A stretch of 64,000 nt of DNA from Actinoallomurus oryzae (GTDB taxonomy: Bacteria > Actinomycetota > Actinomycetes > Streptosporangiales > Streptosporangiaceae). The notes under the pieces are model-generated. The model did not search any database. It was not told the origin of the DNA and saw only the letters and a list, made by a program, of their open reading frames with translations. Made by a program: the position numbers and the translations under genes. Below are positions 1 through 8,843 of this stretch, in pieces (position 1 is the stretch's first letter; each line of letters opens with the position of its first letter). Location of the stretch: contig NZ_BAABHF010000024.1 in NCBI RefSeq assembly GCF_039541955.1, forward strand, positions 124,001 to 188,000, given 5' to 3'.

Positions 1-1118
1 GCCTCCGGCTCGAACGGGGCCAGGTCGTCGGGGCCCTCGCCGAGGCCGACGAGCTTGACGGGCACGCCCAGCTCGCGCTGGACCGCGATCACGATGCCGC
101 CCTTCGCGGTGCCGTCGAGCTTGGTCAGGGCGATGCCGGTCACGTCGACGACCTCGGCGAAGACGCGGGCCTGCTGCAGGCCGTTCTGGCCCGTGGTCGC
201 GTCGAGGACGAGGATCACCTCGTCGACCTGCGCCTGCTTTTCGATCACTCGCTTCACCTTGCCGAGCTCGTCCATCAGCCCGGTCTTGGTGTGCAGGCGG
301 CCGGCCGTGTCGACGATCACCGTGTCGACGCCGGCGGCGATGCCGTGCTTGACCGCCTCGAAGGCGACGCTCGCCGGGTCGGTGCCCTCGTCCCGGCGCA
401 CGACCTCCGCGCCGACCCGGGACCCCCACGTCTGGAGCTGGTCGGCCGCGGCGGCGCGGAACGTGTCGGCGGCACCGAGCAGCACCGTACGGCCGTCGCC
501 CACGATGACCCGTGCGAGCTTGCCGCACGTCGTGGTCTTGCCCGTGCCGTTGACGCCCACGACGAGGATGACGGCCGGCTGGGCGCCGTGCGGCTCGGTG
601 CGCAGGGAGCGCTCCCAGTCCTTGCCGATCTGGCCCAGCAGCTCTTCCTTGAGCAGCGCGCGCACCTCGGTGGCGTCACGGGAGCCCAGCACCTTGACCC
701 TGGTGCGCAGGTCCTCGACGATCTGCCGGGACGGCGCCACGCCGACGTCCGCGGTGACCAGAGTGTCCTCGATCTCCTCCCACGCGTCGTCGTCGAGCGC
801 GTCGCGGGACAGCAGCAGGAGCAGGCTGCGTCCCAGGGCGTTCTGCGACCGGGACAGCCGCGCGCGCAGGCGTACGAGACGGCCCGCGGACGGCGGCGGG
901 ACCTCCACCTCCGGCACCGGCGGCGCCGGGACCTCCACCGGAGGCGCCTCGACGGTCGCGGTGTCCTCCTCCAGGACGGCGGTGCCGCCCGGTGAGACAC
1001 CGCTCTCCGGCGGCGCCTGCGGCGGCGGAGCCGTACGGCCGCGCCCTCTCAGCAGGAAGAGTCCGGCCGCGACGACGGCGACCACGACGATCGCGATGGC
1101 GAGGATCAGGTATTCCAT
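1..1118 (-). CDS. ftsY: Signal recognition particle receptor FtsY (partial, C-terminus cut by window edge)
   Basis: FtsY is the GTPase receptor that docks SRP-ribosome complexes on the membrane and passes them to the Sec translocon. The ATG at 1118 begins a hydrophobic N-terminal anchor (MEYLILAIAIVV...), followed by a proline- and acid-rich linker to about residue 75, then the N domain and the G domain. The GTP-binding motifs GVNGTGKTTT, DTAGR and TKLDGTAKGG are all visible. The reading frame is still open at base 1 and stops at ...DDLAPFEPEA, so probably only about ten residues are missing. It is the last gene seen of the smc-side block. In many actinobacteria ftsY directly follows smc; here two globin genes and a divIVA-like gene lie between them. 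Confidence 0.95.
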   Translation of the reverse strand, partial: MEYLILAIAIVVVAVVAAGLFLLRGRGRTAPPPQAPPESGVSPGGTAVLEEDTATVEAPPVEVPAPPVPEVEVPPPSAGRLVRLRARLSRSQNALGRSLLLLLSRDALDDDAWEEIEDTLVTADVGVAPSRQIVEDLRTRVKVLGSRDATEVRALLKEELLGQIGKDWERSLRTEPHGAQPAVILVVGVNGTGKTTTCGKLARVIVGDGRTVLLGAADTFRAAAADQLQTWGSRVGAEVVRRDEGTDPASVAFEAVKHGIAAGVDTVIVDTAGRLHTKTGLMDELGKVKRVIEKQAQVDEVILVLDATTGQNGLQQARVFAEVVDVTGIALTKLDGTAKGGIVIAVQRELGVPVKLVGLGEGPDDLAPFEPE

Positions 1119-1151
1119 AGCGTGTCCCAGTCTCGCAGAGGCCGGGGCCGG

Positions 1152-1805
1152 TCAGCGAGAGCGGGGCAGCGGCAGGCGGGTCGGCGGCATGGTCTCGTGC
1201 TCGGAGTTCCCCCACTCCTCGAGGTTTCGCAGCAGTGCCTCCAGGTAGGACCGCAGATGGGTGCGGTAGACGTCGCTGAACGTCCGCAGGTAGGTGATCT
1301 CACTTTCCAGGTTGCGGCGTTCGTCGTCCGACAGGGGCGCGGAGGAGGACGGCCGGACCTGCTCGGCCGCGGTCGACGCCTGCCGATGCGCCTCCTCCAG
1401 CACCATCACGGCCCGCGCCTTGGCCTCGGCGAGGATCTCGTCGCGGTTGCGCCGCGCCTCCTCGGCCAGCTCCTGGCTGTAGCGCTGGGCGTCGGCGACA
1501 TAGTGGTCGGCGGTCTCCTGCGCCGTGGACAGGATGCGCACGGCCTGCATGTGGGCGTCCTCGGCCTGCGCGGGCGAGATGCCCTGGGGGCTGCCGGAGA
1601 TCCGGTCGCGCAGCCGGCCGACCTCGTTCTGCAGCGCCGCCTTCTCGTTGAGGACCCGGACCAGCTCCTGCTCGACCCCGTGGAGGAAGGCGCGGACCTG
1701 GTCCTCGTCATAGCCCCGCCGGCCGAGCGGGGCACGCCGGAAGTCGGCCGTCTGCAGCTCGGCCGGGGTGAGACGCTGAGCGCCGGGATTGTCTAGTGAG
1801 GTCAC
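1152..1805 (-). CDS. DivIVA-domain coiled-coil protein
   Basis: The 217-residue protein has an N-terminal DivIVA-like segment (LTPAELQTADFRRAPLGRRG, then YDEDQVRAFL) that in this family binds curved membrane. A long Glu/Ala/Arg-rich coiled coil follows to about residue 150, and the C-terminus is helical. Family members scaffold polar growth and septum placement in actinobacteria. This one is shorter than typical Wag31/DivIVA and is not in the usual dcw cluster, so it is probably an accessory paralogue. The start is GTG at 1805, directly behind a GAAGGAGG ribosome site. Its initiation region is a degenerate copy of the leader repeat also seen near 32.5 and 45.8 kb. ftsY begins 33 bases after its stop, so co-transcription is likely. 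Confidence 0.8.
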   Translation of the reverse strand: MTSLDNPGAQRLTPAELQTADFRRAPLGRRGYDEDQVRAFLHGVEQELVRVLNEKAALQNEVGRLRDRISGSPQGISPAQAEDAHMQAVRILSTAQETADHYVADAQRYSQELAEEARRNRDEILAEAKARAVMVLEEAHRQASTAAEQVRPSSSAPLSDDERRNLESEITYLRTFSDVYRTHLRSYLEALLRNLEEWGNSEHETMPPTRLPLPRSR

Positions 1806-1849
1806 TGGGGCCTCCTTCGTCGGAGAGAGTCACCATTGGGGCGTGTCAT
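1802..1849 (-). promoter_or_regulatory. Degenerate copy of the overlapping-ORF translational leader
   Basis: On the minus strand an ATG at 1849 opens a 15-codon ORF whose TGA (1804-1802) overlaps the GTG start of the divIVA-like gene (1805-1803). The stretch contains GACACGCCCC and, ending at the ribosome site, TCTCCGACGAAGGAGG. Both match the leader units at 45743-45873. Relative to those units the reading frame is shifted and the N-terminal half is lost. CTCC and GGAG could pair across GACGAA and mask the Shine-Dalgarno sequence. The homology is seen directly; any regulatory role is inference. Confidence 0.55.
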
Positions 1850-1857
1850 GGATCCCC

Positions 1858-2970
1858 CTATGCGTCCGCGTACTTGTCGAACCGGATGCGATCCCTGCCG
1901 AGCCCGAGGCGTACGAGGCGGTCAGAGGTCGCGTCCACCATCGTGGGCGAGCCGCACACGTACGCGTCGTGATCCCTCCAGATCCCGTGCCGGGCGATGA
2001 CGTCGGCGAGCGTGCCCTGTTCGGCGCCGCCGTCCGCGGGCTCGTCGGACACGGCGGGAACGACGGTGAGCCACGGGTACTCCACCGCCCGCTTGGCCAG
2101 GTCGTCCAGGTCGTACAGGCCGTCCATCGTGCGTGAGCCGAAGAACAGGTGGACGCGCGGCGGTGCGGGGCTCTGCGCGATCCGTTCGAGGATCGCCTTG
2201 AGCGGCGCCAGGCCGGTGCTGCCGCCGATGAGGAGTACGTCGCGGCCGGAGCGATCGTCGTAGGTCATCGTGCCGACCGGCGACGCGAGCCTGAGCTGGT
2301 CGCCCGGGGCCACCGAGCGCACCAGGACGGGGCTCACCGGCCCTCCGTCGACCAGCCGTACGTGGAAGTCGATCGTGTTGTCGGGGCGCGGTGCGTTCGC
2401 CATCGAGTAGAACCGCCACGTGCGCGGCCGGTAGGGAACCTCCACCGCGACCGCCTGCCCGGGCAGAAACGGCAGCGGCCGTTCGGTCACCACTCGCATC
2501 ACCGCGAGGTCGAAGCGGCGCCGTTCGTGCGTCACGATCTGGGCGTTCCACCAGGCCGGGCGCTGCGCCGCGTCCTCTTCCGCGGCCTCGATCATGACCT
2601 TGGCGACCACTCCGTACGCGTCGCTCCAGTCCTTGGCGAGGGTGTCGGTCCACTCCGCACCGGAAAAGTAACGCAGAGTAGTGATCAGGCTCTGCCCGAC
2701 CTCCGGATAATGCAGCGCCTCGACCCCGAATTTGCGATGGTCGGCACCGAGCTGACGAACGAAAGGAACGAGTTCCGGCAGGTTGTCGACCTGAGAAACG
2801 ATACGTCCCAGCGCGTGCAACAACCGATCGCGCTGGTGGTTCATTCCGATCGGGAACATCTCCCGAAGCCCTGGATTCCGCAGAAATAGATCCGAGTAAA
2901 AGAACAATGCCACAGCGTCACCATGCTGAGTGACCTGCGCAAAGTTATCCTTCAATGCTTGAGCGTCCAC
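1858..2970 (-). CDS. hmp: Flavohemoglobin-type globin-reductase
   Basis: This 370-residue protein joins an N-terminal globin (about 1-135) to a ferredoxin-reductase-like FAD/NAD module (about 145-370). The globin keeps the B10 Tyr region (FFYSDLF) and a proximal His in ALHYPEVG. The reductase shows RFYSMANAP for FAD, LLIGGSTGLAPLKA for NAD(P)H and a C-terminal YVCGSPTMV. Members of this family oxidise nitric oxide to nitrate with O2 and NAD(P)H. The start ATG at 2970 gives MDAQALKDNF, almost identical to the start of the upstream single-domain globin, so the pair looks like a tandem duplication. The gap to that gene is 66 bases. I see no recognisable NO-sensor operator. Confidence 0.85.
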   Translation of the reverse strand: MDAQALKDNFAQVTQHGDAVALFFYSDLFLRNPGLREMFPIGMNHQRDRLLHALGRIVSQVDNLPELVPFVRQLGADHRKFGVEALHYPEVGQSLITTLRYFSGAEWTDTLAKDWSDAYGVVAKVMIEAAEEDAAQRPAWWNAQIVTHERRRFDLAVMRVVTERPLPFLPGQAVAVEVPYRPRTWRFYSMANAPRPDNTIDFHVRLVDGGPVSPVLVRSVAPGDQLRLASPVGTMTYDDRSGRDVLLIGGSTGLAPLKAILERIAQSPAPPRVHLFFGSRTMDGLYDLDDLAKRAVEYPWLTVVPAVSDEPADGGAEQGTLADVIARHGIWRDHDAYVCGSPTMVDATSDRLVRLGLGRDRIRFDKYADA

Positions 2971-3036
2971 ACGTTCTCCTGATGGGGCGGCTTACGCGAG
3001 CGGGCGCCGGTGCCGGGCACCGGCGCCGGGTGCGCG

Positions 3037-3438
3037 CTACCCCTCGCCGCCCGCCTTCACCATGACGCCCGAGACGACGTCGTACGCGGCCGTCCAGTCT
3101 TTCTCCAGCTCAGGCGTCCACGAGTCGCCGCTGAAGTAGCGAAGGGTCGCGACGAGGCTGTTGCCGACCTCGAGGTAGTGCTCGGCGGTGATACCGAATC
3201 CCTGATGCCGGCGGCCCAGTTGCTGAAGGTAGGGAACCAATTCCTCAGTGTTGTCCACCCATGCGACGATCTGCGTAAGCGCCTCCAGGAGAACCTTCTG
3301 CTGACGCGCCATGGAAGCCGGGAAAAGTGACCGGTAGCCGGGGTTGCTCTGGAAGAGATCCGCGTAAAAGTAATCGGCCACCTCCATACCGTGATCGGCG
3401 ACCTGCGCAAAGTTATCCTTCAGTCGCTGAGCGTCCAT
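3037..3438 (-). CDS. Single-domain globin
   Basis: A 133-residue globin without a reductase domain, beginning MDAQRLKDNF. I chose the ATG at 3438 because AGAAAGGG lies just upstream and the protein then aligns end to end with the globin part of the adjacent flavohemoglobin; an upstream in-frame start would only add basic residues. The helix-B Tyr (DYFYADLF) and proximal His (TAEHYLEVG) are conserved. It may bind O2 or NO and could use a separate reductase. It is the first gene of a two-gene minus-strand unit, so both are probably expressed from the upstream region at 3439-3775. Family assignment is sure; the physiological ligand is inference. Confidence 0.85.
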   Translation of the reverse strand: MDAQRLKDNFAQVADHGMEVADYFYADLFQSNPGYRSLFPASMARQQKVLLEALTQIVAWVDNTEELVPYLQQLGRRHQGFGITAEHYLEVGNSLVATLRYFSGDSWTPELEKDWTAAYDVVSGVMVKAGGEG

Positions 3439-3775
3439 ATGAGGCCCTTTCTCGGGTTGAAGACGTCTATTCCTAACGAAGCGCCGACTCTGGCGCAAGC
3501 GTTACTCATGGGTTAGGACGGGACGATGTGACGAAAGAAGTCACGGTCGGATAGCGACGAGGTCAACACGCTGCGTCAGTACGCCGCGACCTCGCCCGGC
3601 CGCCGCGCTGTGAATTGGAACGCCACCGTTGAGTCAGGGAGCACGGTCAGGAGGCGCGCGCGACCGGGACGCTCGTGAGGTGAGACCGGACGTCGATCGT
3701 CAAGAGGACATGTCGGACATATCGGCCAAACCGGAGGGTCGATGCCCCGGCCGTGGACGGCCCGCGAGGGGAGGG
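3439..3775 (-). other. Intergenic region between smc and the globin pair
   Basis: These 337 bases hold no convincing gene. They must carry the promoter of the globin pair and the end of the smc transcript. A short hairpin GCGCC/GGCGC lies at 3481-3496 and another, GGCCGT/ACGGCC, at 3749-3762 close to the smc stop. An ATGTCGGACAT near-palindrome lies near 3708-3720. None matches a regulator site I can name. Confidence 0.5.
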
Positions 3776-6700
3776 TCAGGCGGGTTCTGGTTCGCGCAGC
3801 CGCTGGCTGATCACCTGAGTCACGCCGTCGCCCCGCATGCTCACGCCGTAGAGCGCGTCCGCGCCCTCCATCGTGCGCTTCTGGTGGGTGATGACGATCA
3901 GCTGCGAGGACTCGCGGAGCTCTTCGAAGATGCCCAGCAGACGCTGGGTGTTGGTGTCGTCGAGGGCCGCCTCGACCTCGTCGAGGACGTAGAACGGCGA
4001 CGGCCGCGCCTTGAAGATCGCGACGAGGAACGCGATCGCGACCAGGGAGCGCTCGCCGCCGGACAGCAGCGACAGCCGCTTGACCTTCTTGCCGGGCGGC
4101 CGGGCCTCCACCTCGATGCCGGTGGTCAGCATGTCCTCCGGCTCGGTCAGCGACAGGCGCCCGTCACCGCCCGGGAACAGCCGCGAGAAGATCCCCTCGA
4201 ACTCCCGCGCGGTGTCCTCGTAGGCGGAGGTGAAGACCTGCTCGACCCGCTCGTCGACCTCCTTGACGACCGTGAGCAGGTCGCGCCGGGTCTTCTTCAG
4301 ATCTTCCAGCTGGGAGGTCAGGAAGGCGTGCCGCTCCTCCAGGGCGGCGAACTCCTCCAGCGCCAGCGGGTTGACCTTCCCGAGCTGGGTGAGCTGGCGT
4401 TCGGCCTGCTTGGCGCGCTTCTCCTGCGTGGCACGGTCGTACGCCTGGGGCTCGGCGTCCTCGGGCGCGTCGGGCGGCGGCGGGACGAGCTGGTCGGGGC
4501 CGTACTCGGCGATCAGCACGTCCACCTCCAGCCCGAACTCCTCCATCGCCCGCTCCTCCATCTGCTCCAGGCGGAGCCGGCGCTCGGCGCGGGCGACCTC
4601 GCTGCCGTGGGCGACGTTGACGAGCCGCTCGTGCTCGCCGGTCAGCTCGCGCACGCGCGTGCGGACGGCCTTCAGCTCCTCCTCGCGGGCGGCACGCGCC
4701 TGCTCGGCGGCCTCGCGCTCGGCGACGGCCGCGGCGATCGACACCTCGATGCGGGCCAGGGACCGGTGCGTGCCGACGACGACGGCCTGCGCGACACGGG
4801 CGTCGCGGGCGCGCCGCTCGCGGCGTTCGGCGGCGCGAGCGCGCTCGGCGCGCTCCTCCGCCGCCGCGCGCAGCAGCGCGTCGGCGCGGCCCTCGATCGC
4901 CTTGACCCGCTCCTCGGCGGTACGGACGTTGAGCCGCGCCTCCATCTCGGCGGACCGCAGCTCCTGGCACCGGTCGGCGAGCTCGTCGCGGCGGAAGGAC
5001 GCCTCGTCGTCCTCCTCGACCGGCTCGGCCTCGGCGGCCTCCAGCCGCTCGCGCAGCCGGACGCGTTCTTCGGCGTCGCGCTCGCGTGCCTCCTCCGCGG
5101 CCCGTACGGACGCGGAGAGACGCTCGGCCTCCTGCCGGGCGGCCTTGGCCGCGGCCTGGAGCCCGGCGACGTGCCTGGCCTCCTGCGCGGCCTCGGCGGC
5201 CGCCTCGCGCAGCCGGGCGCGTACGCGGTCGAGGGCCGCCTGGGCGCGGCTCACGCCCGTCTGTGCCTCGCCGACGGCGGCCTGGGCCGCCTCCAGCACC
5301 GCCTGGGCCCGCTGCTCGGCCTCCACGGCCTCCTCGAGCGCCTCGGCGGTCCCCTCGGCCTTCTCGCGCGCCGCCGCGAGCCGCTCGGCGGCCTCGTCGC
5401 GGGCGGCGCGCATCTGCAGCGCGCTCTGCCGGCCGCCGCCCCCGCCCAGGGCCCAGTGCGCGCCGAGCAGGTCACCCTCGCGCGTGACCGCCCGCAGCTC
5501 CGGCGCCCGGCGTACGAGCGCGGCGGCGGCGGCCAGGTCGTCGACGACCACGACGTCGGCGAGGAGGTGGTGCACGGCGGAGCGTACGGACTCCGCCGCG
5601 GTGATCAGGTCGGTGGCGCGCCGGACGCCGTCCGGCAGCGGGACGTCCTCGAGCTTGGTGGCGGGCCCGTCGCCGACCACGAGACCGGCCTGGCCCGCGT
5701 CGTCGGCGCGCAGCCGGGTCAGGGCGGACTCGGCGGTGTCGAGCGAGTCGACGGCGACGGCCTCGGTCGCGGCTCCGAGGGCGGCGGCGATCGCGACCTC
5801 GGCGCCGGGTTCGACGGACAGGAGGGACGCGAGCGTGCCCAGGACGCCGTCGAGACCGGCGGCGAGCAGTGCCTCTCCCCCGTCCGCCGCGCTGCCGAGG
5901 GTCAGGTCGAGCGCCTCGACCCGCGCCTGCAGCGCGGTCGCCTCCTTCTGCGCGGCCTGGTCGGCGCCACGGGCCGCGCCGACGCGCTCGTGCGCCTCGC
6001 GAACGGCCCGGCGGGGCGCCTCGACGGCCTCGCGCGCCTGTTCGGCGGACTCCTTGGCCTGTTCGAGGACCTCCTGGGCGCGCTCGTGCTCGGCCGCCAG
6101 CTCGGGGTCCTCTTCCGCCTGGGTGTTCTGGGAGGAGTACTCCTCTTCGGCGATCTTCGCGCGCTCCTCGGCGGCGGCCCGTGCCTCGCTCAACCGGCCG
6201 ATCTCCGCCTCGGTGGCCTGCATCTTGCTGTCCAGCGCGCCGACCTGGCCGCGCAGCCGGGCCAGGCCCTCCCGCCGGTCGGCGGCGGCGCGCGCGGCGG
6301 CCTGCAGGCGGCGCTCCTCCATCTCCAGCGCCGACTCGGCCTCCGACCGCTCTCGTACGGCCTCGGCGAGCGCCTCCTCGACCGCCTCCAGCCGCGCGGC
6401 GAGGACCTCTTCCTGCTCGGCGACCTCCGCGGCCTCGCGCTCCATGTCCTCCGGGTCGCGGCCCCGGCGGTCGTCCTCCTGCGCCTCGGTGGCGTGGCGG
6501 TGGCGCTCGGCGGCGACCTCCCCGACGCCGCGCAGCCGCTCGCGCAGGGACGACAGGGAGTACCAGGTCTCCTGGGCACGGGCCAGCACGGGCGCCTGCT
6601 CGGCCGCCTCGGCCTCCAGCGCCGCCTCACGCTGCTGGGCGGCGGCGAGGGCCTCCTCGACGGCGATGTGCCGCTCGCGTACGGCGGCCTCGTCGACGGC

Positions 6701-7432
6701 CTCCTGCTTGAGCCGGCCGCTGAGCGTCACCAGGTCGTCGGCCAGCAGGCGTACGCGCGCGTCGCGCAGGTCGGACTGGATGACGGCGGCCCTGCGGGCG
6801 ATCTCGGCCTGGCGTCCCAGGGGTTTCAGCTGGCGGCGCAGCTCGGTGGTGAGGTCCTGGACGCGCGTGAGGTTGGCCTGCATCGCGTCGAGCTTGCGAA
6901 GGGCCTTCTCCTTGCGCTTACGGTGCTTGAGGACGCCGGCCGCCTCCTCGACCATGGAGCGGCGGCCCTCCGGCCCGGAGTGCAGGACCCGGTCGAGCTG
7001 GCCCTGGCCGATGATCACGTGCATCTCACGGCCGATGCCGGAGTCCGACAGCAGTTCCTGGACGTCGAGCAGGCGGCAGGTGTCGCCGTTGATGGCGTAC
7101 TCGCTCTGCCCCGACCGGAACATCAGCCGGCTGATCGTGACCTCGGTGTAGTCGATCGGCAGGGCGCCGTCGGTGTTGTCGATCGTGAGGAGGACCTCGG
7201 CCCGGCCGAGCGGCGGGCGCGACGAGGTGCCCGCGAAGATGACGTCCTCCATCTTGCCGCCGCGCAGCGACTTGGCACCCTGCTCGCCCATCACCCAGGC
7301 GAGGGCGTCGACGACGTTGGACTTCCCCGAGCCGTTGGGCCCGACGACGGCCGTGATGCCGGGTTCGAGACGCAGCGTGGTCGAGGACGCGAAGGACTTG
7401 AAGCCACGCAGCGTGAGGCTCTTCAAGTACAA
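3776..7432 (-). CDS. smc: Chromosome segregation ATPase SMC
   Basis: A full-length 1218-residue structural-maintenance-of-chromosomes protein, the core of the bacterial condensin that compacts and resolves chromosomes with ScpAB. The N-terminal head has the P loop GPNGSGKSNVVDA near residue 35. Two long coiled-coil arms surround a hinge around residues 510-640. The C-terminal head carries LSGGERSLVAIA and the Walker B stretch FYVLDEVEAALDDTN. It lies in the actinobacterial order rpmF-rnc-mutM-acyP-smc, though a small coiled-coil gene and about 500 bases separate it from acyP. The very long open frames on the opposite strand (for example 3629-7798) are composition shadows of this coiled-coil gene. 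Confidence 0.97.
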   Translation of the reverse strand: MYLKSLTLRGFKSFASSTTLRLEPGITAVVGPNGSGKSNVVDALAWVMGEQGAKSLRGGKMEDVIFAGTSSRPPLGRAEVLLTIDNTDGALPIDYTEVTISRLMFRSGQSEYAINGDTCRLLDVQELLSDSGIGREMHVIIGQGQLDRVLHSGPEGRRSMVEEAAGVLKHRKRKEKALRKLDAMQANLTRVQDLTTELRRQLKPLGRQAEIARRAAVIQSDLRDARVRLLADDLVTLSGRLKQEAVDEAAVRERHIAVEEALAAAQQREAALEAEAAEQAPVLARAQETWYSLSSLRERLRGVGEVAAERHRHATEAQEDDRRGRDPEDMEREAAEVAEQEEVLAARLEAVEEALAEAVRERSEAESALEMEERRLQAAARAAADRREGLARLRGQVGALDSKMQATEAEIGRLSEARAAAEERAKIAEEEYSSQNTQAEEDPELAAEHERAQEVLEQAKESAEQAREAVEAPRRAVREAHERVGAARGADQAAQKEATALQARVEALDLTLGSAADGGEALLAAGLDGVLGTLASLLSVEPGAEVAIAAALGAATEAVAVDSLDTAESALTRLRADDAGQAGLVVGDGPATKLEDVPLPDGVRRATDLITAAESVRSAVHHLLADVVVVDDLAAAAALVRRAPELRAVTREGDLLGAHWALGGGGGRQSALQMRAARDEAAERLAAAREKAEGTAEALEEAVEAEQRAQAVLEAAQAAVGEAQTGVSRAQAALDRVRARLREAAAEAAQEARHVAGLQAAAKAARQEAERLSASVRAAEEARERDAEERVRLRERLEAAEAEPVEEDDEASFRRDELADRCQELRSAEMEARLNVRTAEERVKAIEGRADALLRAAAEERAERARAAERRERRARDARVAQAVVVGTHRSLARIEVSIAAAVAEREAAEQARAAREEELKAVRTRVRELTGEHERLVNVAHGSEVARAERRLRLEQMEERAMEEFGLEVDVLIAEYGPDQLVPPPPDAPEDAEPQAYDRATQEKRAKQAERQLTQLGKVNPLALEEFAALEERHAFLTSQLEDLKKTRRDLLTVVKEVDERVEQVFTSAYEDTAREFEGIFSRLFPGGDGRLSLTEPEDMLTTGIEVEARPPGKKVKRLSLLSGGERSLVAIAFLVAIFKARPSPFYVLDEVEAALDDTNTQRLLGIFEELRESSQLIVITHQKRTMEGADALYGVSMRGDGVTQVISQRLREPEPA

Positions 7433-7889
7433 GCGTCCACCGATCCTTTCCCCGCCCGGCTCGGCACGGCCCGGGAGCTCTGCGAGGGGTCACCGCGGCC
7501 GGCCCCTGCGCACCATACCGGCCGGAAGCCGCCGCACCGGCATCTGACATCCCCAAATGTGCCACGAACCCTCGTGTTTCGCGGGGCTCCGCGCGAAACC
7601 GCCCCGGCCGCGCCGCTCCCCCGCCCCGCTCGAACGCCCCGCCGGGCATCGGCCCGGCGTACGGCGCCTCGCGCCGCGGCGCGAAAAAGGGTCAATCTTT
7701 GCCCGGACATCTCTCGCGGCGCCACATTTCCCTTGCCTCACCGCGCGGAGAGAATTCACCCGGCGGCCGGGCAGCGACCTGACCTGGGAAGATCGTGATC
7801 ACACATATATTTCCGAACTGATTGCCTCCCCGCACCAGACGGGGAAGAAGCTTGGAAAGCGGGCGGCCGCCGCCGATTCCCGGGCAACA
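7433..7889 (-). other. Intergenic region upstream of smc
   Basis: About 460 bases between the smc start and the terminator of the small coiled-coil gene. It probably contains the smc promoter. A moderately AT-rich patch (cacatatatttcc, near 7801-7815) stands out from the GC-rich background. Open frames here have poor codon use for this genome and no ribosome sites, so I do not call a gene. Confidence 0.45.
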
Positions 7890-7919
7890 AAAAGGGACGT
7901 CATGATCGACGTCCCTTTT
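7890..7919 (-). terminator. Rho-independent terminator after the small coiled-coil gene
   Basis: A perfect 12 bp inverted repeat, AAAAGGGACGTC and GACGTCCCTTTT, with a six-base loop, lies 17 bases past the stop at 7937. The flanking A/T runs make it work as a terminator in either direction. It separates the coiled-coil gene from smc. Confidence 0.85.
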
Positions 7920-7936
7920 ACGGAGCAGCCTGACCT

Positions 7937-8134
7937 CTAGGTCAGCGCCGGTTCGCGGTCGTTGGCGCGGAGCGCCATGACTTCGTTGTCAGCAACCGCC
8001 GCGAGCGCGTCGTTCTCGGTCTGGAGCCGTACGAGCTCGGCCTCCAGGTCACGGACACGTTGCTGAAGGCGCCGCATCTCCGCAACCATGCGGGGGTCCG
8101 GACCGCCGACGTGGCCGAGTAGAGCCTTCGCCAT
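7937..8134 (-). CDS. Small conserved coiled-coil protein (MAKALLGHVGG family)
   Basis: A 65-residue protein beginning MAKALLGHVGGPDPRM. A heptad-like helix follows (MRRLQQRVRDLEAELVRLQ), then an acidic tail ending EPALT. I recognise the type as a short conserved actinobacterial protein of unknown function; no enzyme motif is present. The start at 8134 is set by GGAGGA about eight bases upstream. A longer in-frame extension to 8209 lacks such a site. It has its own terminator and lies between acyP and smc. Confidence 0.8.
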   Translation of the reverse strand: MAKALLGHVGGPDPRMVAEMRRLQQRVRDLEAELVRLQTENDALAAVADNEVMALRANDREPALT

Positions 8135-8301
8135 GATTAAGGGTCCTCCACGCTGAGTGACCAGCAGGAATGATCGCGCACATGAGAGCCGAATAGATGC
8201 GCGTAACAACTAGGGTCGCACCGGCGAGAGAGCCGGTCAAGACGGATGTCACAGACGCGTAACAACCTGTCTATCCGAGTTTAGCAGACTTCCGGGGACG
8301 A

Positions 8302-8580
8302 TCAGCGTTCGATGAACCCGTGAAGATCCCCACGGGGCTCGGTCCATCGTTCGACGACGCCCGTGACCATTCCGGGAGTGCGGCCGCCGCGCAACATCTC
8401 GAGCAGATCGTCACATGCCGCCCGCGGCCCCTCGGCGATCACTTCGACACGTCCGTCCGTCAGATTGCTCGCCGAGCCCGTGAGCCCCAGCTCAAGCGCC
8501 CTGGAGCGTACCCACCAGCGGAACCCGACGCCCTGGACGCGACCGCGGACCCACGCGGTCAGCCGTGTCTGCTCCTCCAC
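8302..8580 (-). CDS. acyP: Acylphosphatase
   Basis: A 92-residue acylphosphatase, which hydrolyses carboxyl-phosphate bonds of acyl phosphates. The phosphate cradle and catalytic Arg are in GRVQGVGFRWWV, and the catalytic Asn is in GSASNLTDGRVEV. Length and the one-domain fold match the family. The start is GTG at 8580. It follows mutM on the same strand, an order common in actinobacteria, but is separated from it by about 260 bases. Confidence 0.92.
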   Translation of the reverse strand: MEEQTRLTAWVRGRVQGVGFRWWVRSRALELGLTGSASNLTDGRVEVIAEGPRAACDDLLEMLRGGRTPGMVTGVVERWTEPRGDLHGFIER

Positions 8581-8843
8581 GCTCCGGGATCCTAGTCGCG
8601 CCGGCGGAGCCGATCACGCACGGGCGCAACCGGGGCGCGGCAACGGTTTGGAACGATCCCGGGCACCCGTCTGACCGGCCCTTTCGCCGGCTCGGAGCGC
8701 GGTGTCGGCCGGACGGGCGGTCAGTACGGACCGCCGAGTAGCACTCGGGACGAACCAGGGCAACCCGTCCAGCCGGGGCCTCGTGACCGGACCCGGACGC
8801 CGGTACCGGACCATCCGGAAGCGGTTTTAAGCGCTTCCGGTAA

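Noticed and set aside
3629..7798. Open frame of 1389 codons on the plus strand opposite smc, and a second one at 4230-7151
   Set aside because: They are antisense to a complete smc gene; their residue content (Arg/Gly/Leu or Ser/Arg/Ala) is what GC-rich coiled-coil DNA gives when read backwards, and no domain is present.
7557..7940. 127-codon frame in the gap between smc and the coiled-coil gene
   Set aside because: It reads through a perfect terminator hairpin and has poor third-position GC for this genome.
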